Below, in pieces: positions 61,779 through 64,000 of a stretch of DNA of 64,000 nt. The first letter of the stretch is position 1; each line of letters begins with the position of its first letter. Under the pieces are notes generated by a model. It saw nothing but the letters and a program-made list of their open reading frames with translations, was not told where the DNA came from and searched no databases. Where the stretch lies: the NCBI RefSeq assembly GCF_008705135.1, contig NZ_CP023694.1, positions 7,291,001 through 7,355,000 of the forward strand. Reading direction: 5' to 3'. The translations under genes were made by a program, and so were the position numbers. Source of the DNA: Streptomyces coeruleorubidus. GTDB taxonomy: Bacteria > Actinomycetota > Actinomycetes > Streptomycetales > Streptomycetaceae.

Positions 61779-62318
61779 ATGAGCATGCGCAATCGGGCCA
61801 TGGCGATGGTGACGGCCGTGATGCTGGGGGCCGGGGCCACCGGAATCGCCCTGGCGCCGGCCGCCGGCGCCGCACCCGCGTACTTCGGAGTCGACGGCGG
61901 CGGAGCCGTCGGCAACGACTGGGAGGACGAGGAGAACCTCGGCGTCGAGGCGTACGCCAAGGGCAACGCCATCGCCCTGTGGGAGACCGTCCTGTGGGCG
62001 GACGGCGCCCAGTGGGAGGACGACGAGGGCGAGTGGCGGCCCTTCAGGAAGAGCCAGATCGACGGCTCGTTCGGGCCGGAGACCGAGTCGGCGACGCAGT
62101 GGTGGCAGAGCCGGTACAACCTGTCGGAGACCGACGGTGTCGTCGTCAGCGAGAGCTGGGACCTCGCCCAGACCCGGTTGCAGAGCTTCCCAGGCAACAT
62201 CGTCCAGTACAAGGGGGACGCGCGGAACGTCAACTTCAAGCGCGTGGGCGGCAAGTACCAGGTCAAGCTGAAGAACGTCGGGCCCTGGAAGAACGCCCAC
62301 TACCGCATCGTCGGCTGA
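61779..62318 (+). CDS. Secreted protein with peptidoglycan-binding-like domain
   Basis: 179-residue exported protein. Signal: RNRAMAMVTAVMLGAGATG ending about PAAGA. Residues about 60-135 contain a PG_binding_1-like core (QIDGSFGPETESATQWWQSR and NLSETDGVVVSESWDLAQTR). The sequence is unusually rich in Trp, Glu and Asp. GGAAAGGAAG precedes the ATG. It converges with a membrane XRE regulator and shares its terminator. A cell-wall or morphogenesis role is inferred. Confidence 0.8.
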   Translation: MSMRNRAMAMVTAVMLGAGATGIALAPAAGAAPAYFGVDGGGAVGNDWEDEENLGVEAYAKGNAIALWETVLWADGAQWEDDEGEWRPFRKSQIDGSFGPETESATQWWQSRYNLSETDGVVVSESWDLAQTRLQSFPGNIVQYKGDARNVNFKRVGGKYQVKLKNVGPWKNAHYRIVG

Positions 62319-62330
62319 GAACAGTGTCGC

Positions 62331-62368
62331 CGGGGAGCGGGTGGACCCACGGTCTCACCCGCTCCCCG
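62331..62368. terminator. Bidirectional hairpin terminator
   Basis: Inverted repeat CGGGGAGCGGGTG (62331-62343) and its complement (62356-62368), 12-base loop. The right arm overlaps the end of the minus-strand gene. Confidence 0.85.
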
Positions 62369-62777
62369 TCGGCAGCACCCACAGCAGCCCGGCCAGCAGC
62401 ACCACGATGACCGCGAAGGAGACCAGGGCCGCCGCCCGCCACCGCCGGTACTCGGCGCCGGGCGGCGCCGTCGCGGTGTCCACCACCGGCCCGGCCGGCA
62501 CCGCCGCGCCGTGCGGCCACGTCTGGTCCGCCAGGTCCCACAGCGCCAGCAGCCGCGCCTGGTCCGCCCCCGCCACCCGGCACAGCGCCTGTACGGCTCC
62601 CCTCGGGGGCTGCTTGGCCCCGCTGAGGTACCGCTGCCACGACGACTTGCTGTACGCCGTCCGCCGCGCCAGTTCGGCCAGGCTCAGGCCTGTGCGGTCC
62701 TTCAGGGTCCGCAGTTGTCCGACCAGGTGCCGTGCCTCCCTCGGCAGTGCGTCCGGAAGCGGCCGCCAGCGTGTCAT
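62355..62777 (-). CDS. Membrane-anchored XRE-family regulator
   Basis: 140-residue protein. Residues about 12-65 are a helix-turn-helix domain (QLRTLKDRTGLSLAELARRT, AYSKSSWQRYLSGAKQPP) and residues about 112-135 are a transmembrane helix (AALVSFAVIVVLLAGLLWVL) at the C-terminus. Such membrane-bound XRE proteins are common in Streptomyces and may respond to envelope state. ATG 62777 chosen; the long upstream frame is artefactual. It faces the secreted cell-wall protein. No RNA polymerase factor is near. Confidence 0.82.
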   Translation of the reverse strand: MTRWRPLPDALPREARHLVGQLRTLKDRTGLSLAELARRTAYSKSSWQRYLSGAKQPPRGAVQALCRVAGADQARLLALWDLADQTWPHGAAVPAGPVVDTATAPPGAEYRRWRAAALVSFAVIVVLLAGLLWVLPTGSG

Positions 62778-63054
62778 GGTCGTCCCCCAACTGCCCGCCG
62801 CCGCCCCGCCCCGGGCAACGGCCCCTCCCCGCCGCATCGTTCGACGCCGGTCGGTTCCGGCCAGTTCCCCACCGCGACGGGCGCGCGGCGCGCACAAGGG
62901 GTGTGCGGCTGCCGACCGGGCGACCGTCACTCTGCGCACGGTGCGCCGGGGCGTTCGACGTGACGGTCGGTCGGCGTAAGGAGCTTCGGGTGCAGCGCGA
63001 GAGGGGCCCGCACCCGTGCGACGGCCCCGCCGCGCACAGGTCAAGGCTCCCGCA

Positions 63055-64000
63055 CTACACCCGCGGCTCCGCCGTACTCGCCCGCAGCACCAACCGCGTC
63101 GACAACTCCGTCCGCGTGCTCTCCGGGTGGTGGCCGTCCATCAGGCGCAGCAGCGACCGCAGGGCCGTCGCGGCCATCTCCGACAGCGGCTGGCGGACCG
63201 TGGTCAGCGCGGGGGAGGCCCAGCGCGCCTCGGGCAGGTCGTCGAAGCCCACCACACTGACGTCGTCCGGGACCCTCAACCCCCGCTCGGCCAAGGCCTC
63301 GTACACCCCCAGCGCCATCCGGTCCGAGCACACGAAGACGGCCGTCGGCGGCTCGGGCAGGTCGAGCAGTTCCAGCATGCGGCGGCGGGCCATGTTCTCG
63401 TCGAAGCCGGCGTGCCGGACGTACTCGGCGCGGTGCCGGACCCCGGCCGACGCGAGCGCCGAGCGGTGACCGGCGACCCGGGCGCTGCTGCACAGCGTGC
63501 GCCGGTGACCGGCGATGACGGCGATGCGCTCGTGTCCCAGGGACAGCAGATGCTCCGTGGCCGTCAGGCCGCCCTGCCAGTTCGCCGCGCCCACCGACGC
63601 CACGCCCTCCGGCGGTTCCTGGACCGGGTCGATCATCACGAACGGGATGCGGTGCTGCTCCAGCCAGGCGTACTGGGAGTCGCTCAGCTCGGCCAGGTTG
63701 AACAGGACCCCGGAGGAACCCCGGGCGACCAGCTTGTCCAGCCAGCCGCGCTCCGGGCGCCCGGCTCGGGTGCGGGTCAGGGCCGCCGACACCACGACCT
63801 CCAGGCCCGCGTCGTGCGCCGCCTCCTCCACTCCGTGCAGCACCGCGCCCGACCAGGAACTCTCCAGCGAGTGCACGACCAGGTCGACCAGCCGGGGCGC
63901 CTTCGTCGCGTCGAACCGGGGTCTGCGGACATAGCCGAGCCGGTCGAGCGCCTCGGTGACGCGGCGGCGGGTCTCGGGCGCCACGTCCTCGCGGCCGTTG
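63055..64000 (-). CDS. LacI-family transcriptional regulator, N-terminus off window
   Basis: Sugar-responsive repressor. Visible are the end of the hinge region (TRRRVTEALDRLGYVRRPRF), the periplasmic-binding-like domain (LVDLVVHSLESSWSGAVLHG, PTAVFVCSDRMALGVYEALA) and the C-terminal VSVVGFDDLPEARWASPALT with TTVRQPLSEMA. The frame is open to the window edge, with the helix-turn-helix outside. Downstream of it 62778-63054 is non-coding. Ligand unknown. Confidence 0.92.
   Translation of the reverse strand, partial: NGREDVAPETRRRVTEALDRLGYVRRPRFDATKAPRLVDLVVHSLESSWSGAVLHGVEEAAHDAGLEVVVSAALTRTRAGRPERGWLDKLVARGSSGVLFNLAELSDSQYAWLEQHRIPFVMIDPVQEPPEGVASVGAANWQGGLTATEHLLSLGHERIAVIAGHRRTLCSSARVAGHRSALASAGVRHRAEYVRHAGFDENMARRRMLELLDLPEPPTAVFVCSDRMALGVYEALAERGLRVPDDVSVVGFDDLPEARWASPALTTVRQPLSEMAATALRSLLRLMDGHHPESTRTELSTRLVLRASTAEPRV

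Overview
The window is high-GC, gene-dense actinobacterial DNA and almost certainly chromosome of a Streptomyces species. The evidence is a bifunctional geosmin synthase next to a CprB-type gamma-butyrolactone receptor, a GvpO/A/F/G/J/L gas vesicle cluster, SirA/CysHCDN sulfate assimilation, a TreY/TreZ/GlgX set, many leaderless or GTG starts, and an erm-mgt macrolide resistance pair of the kind described in S. lividans. No rRNA, tRNA, insertion sequence, prophage or CRISPR array was recognised.

Layout. 1-3 kb: a truncated AA10 lytic polysaccharide monooxygenase and a secreted subtilase, divergently placed. 3-7.4 kb: CprB-like receptor with a probable operator in front of it, an ARMT1-type phosphatase, and geosmin synthase. 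7.7-11.4 kb: PDZ membrane protein, metallophosphoesterase, Xaa-Pro peptidase and a kinase-fold protein that has lost its catalytic residues. 11.4-22 kb: trehalose from glycogen (treZ, treY, glgX), interleaved with an FHA protein, two convergent paralogous M14 carboxypeptidases and a decayed dihydrolipoamide dehydrogenase tail. 22-28 kb: HEPN-type protein, DEDDh exonuclease, YbaK deacylase overlapping an EamA transporter, LysR regulator, APH-type kinase. 28-31 kb: a sugar ABC importer. 31.2-33.5 kb: erm methyltransferase with an upstream leader peptide, then a macrolide glycosyltransferase; both transcripts appear leaderless with AT-rich upstream elements. 33.5-39 kb: M43 protease, MMPL transporter, DUF1697 and transglutaminase-like proteins. 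39-43.4 kb: compact gas vesicle operon running into an MFS exporter. 43.4-52.8 kb: a ten-gene minus-strand sulfur operon (sir, zinc ribbon, cysH, cysC, cysD, cysN, ssuABC-like transporter, CbiX-like chelatase) headed by a 27-codon leader peptide with a late Cys codon. 52.9-64 kb: GNAT, secreted protein, GAF regulator, AidB-like dehydrogenase, YihY membrane protein, a 19-bp minisatellite, AraC/VOC/SRPBCC genes, a secreted peptidoglycan-binding-like protein facing a membrane XRE regulator, and a truncated LacI regulator.

How the genes work together. Sulfate or sulfonate sulfur would be imported and reduced by one translationally coupled operon, which also makes the siroheme step for its sulfite reductase and is probably controlled by cysteine-responsive attenuation. 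Macrolides would be resisted by target methylation and drug glucosylation under stress-type promoters. GlgX, TreY and TreZ together convert glycogen-derived chains to trehalose. The points most worth a second look are the erm leader, the sulfur leader, the 59-residue zinc ribbon, the pseudokinase, the CprB operator and the YbaK/EamA overlap, which contains a repeat read in two frames.
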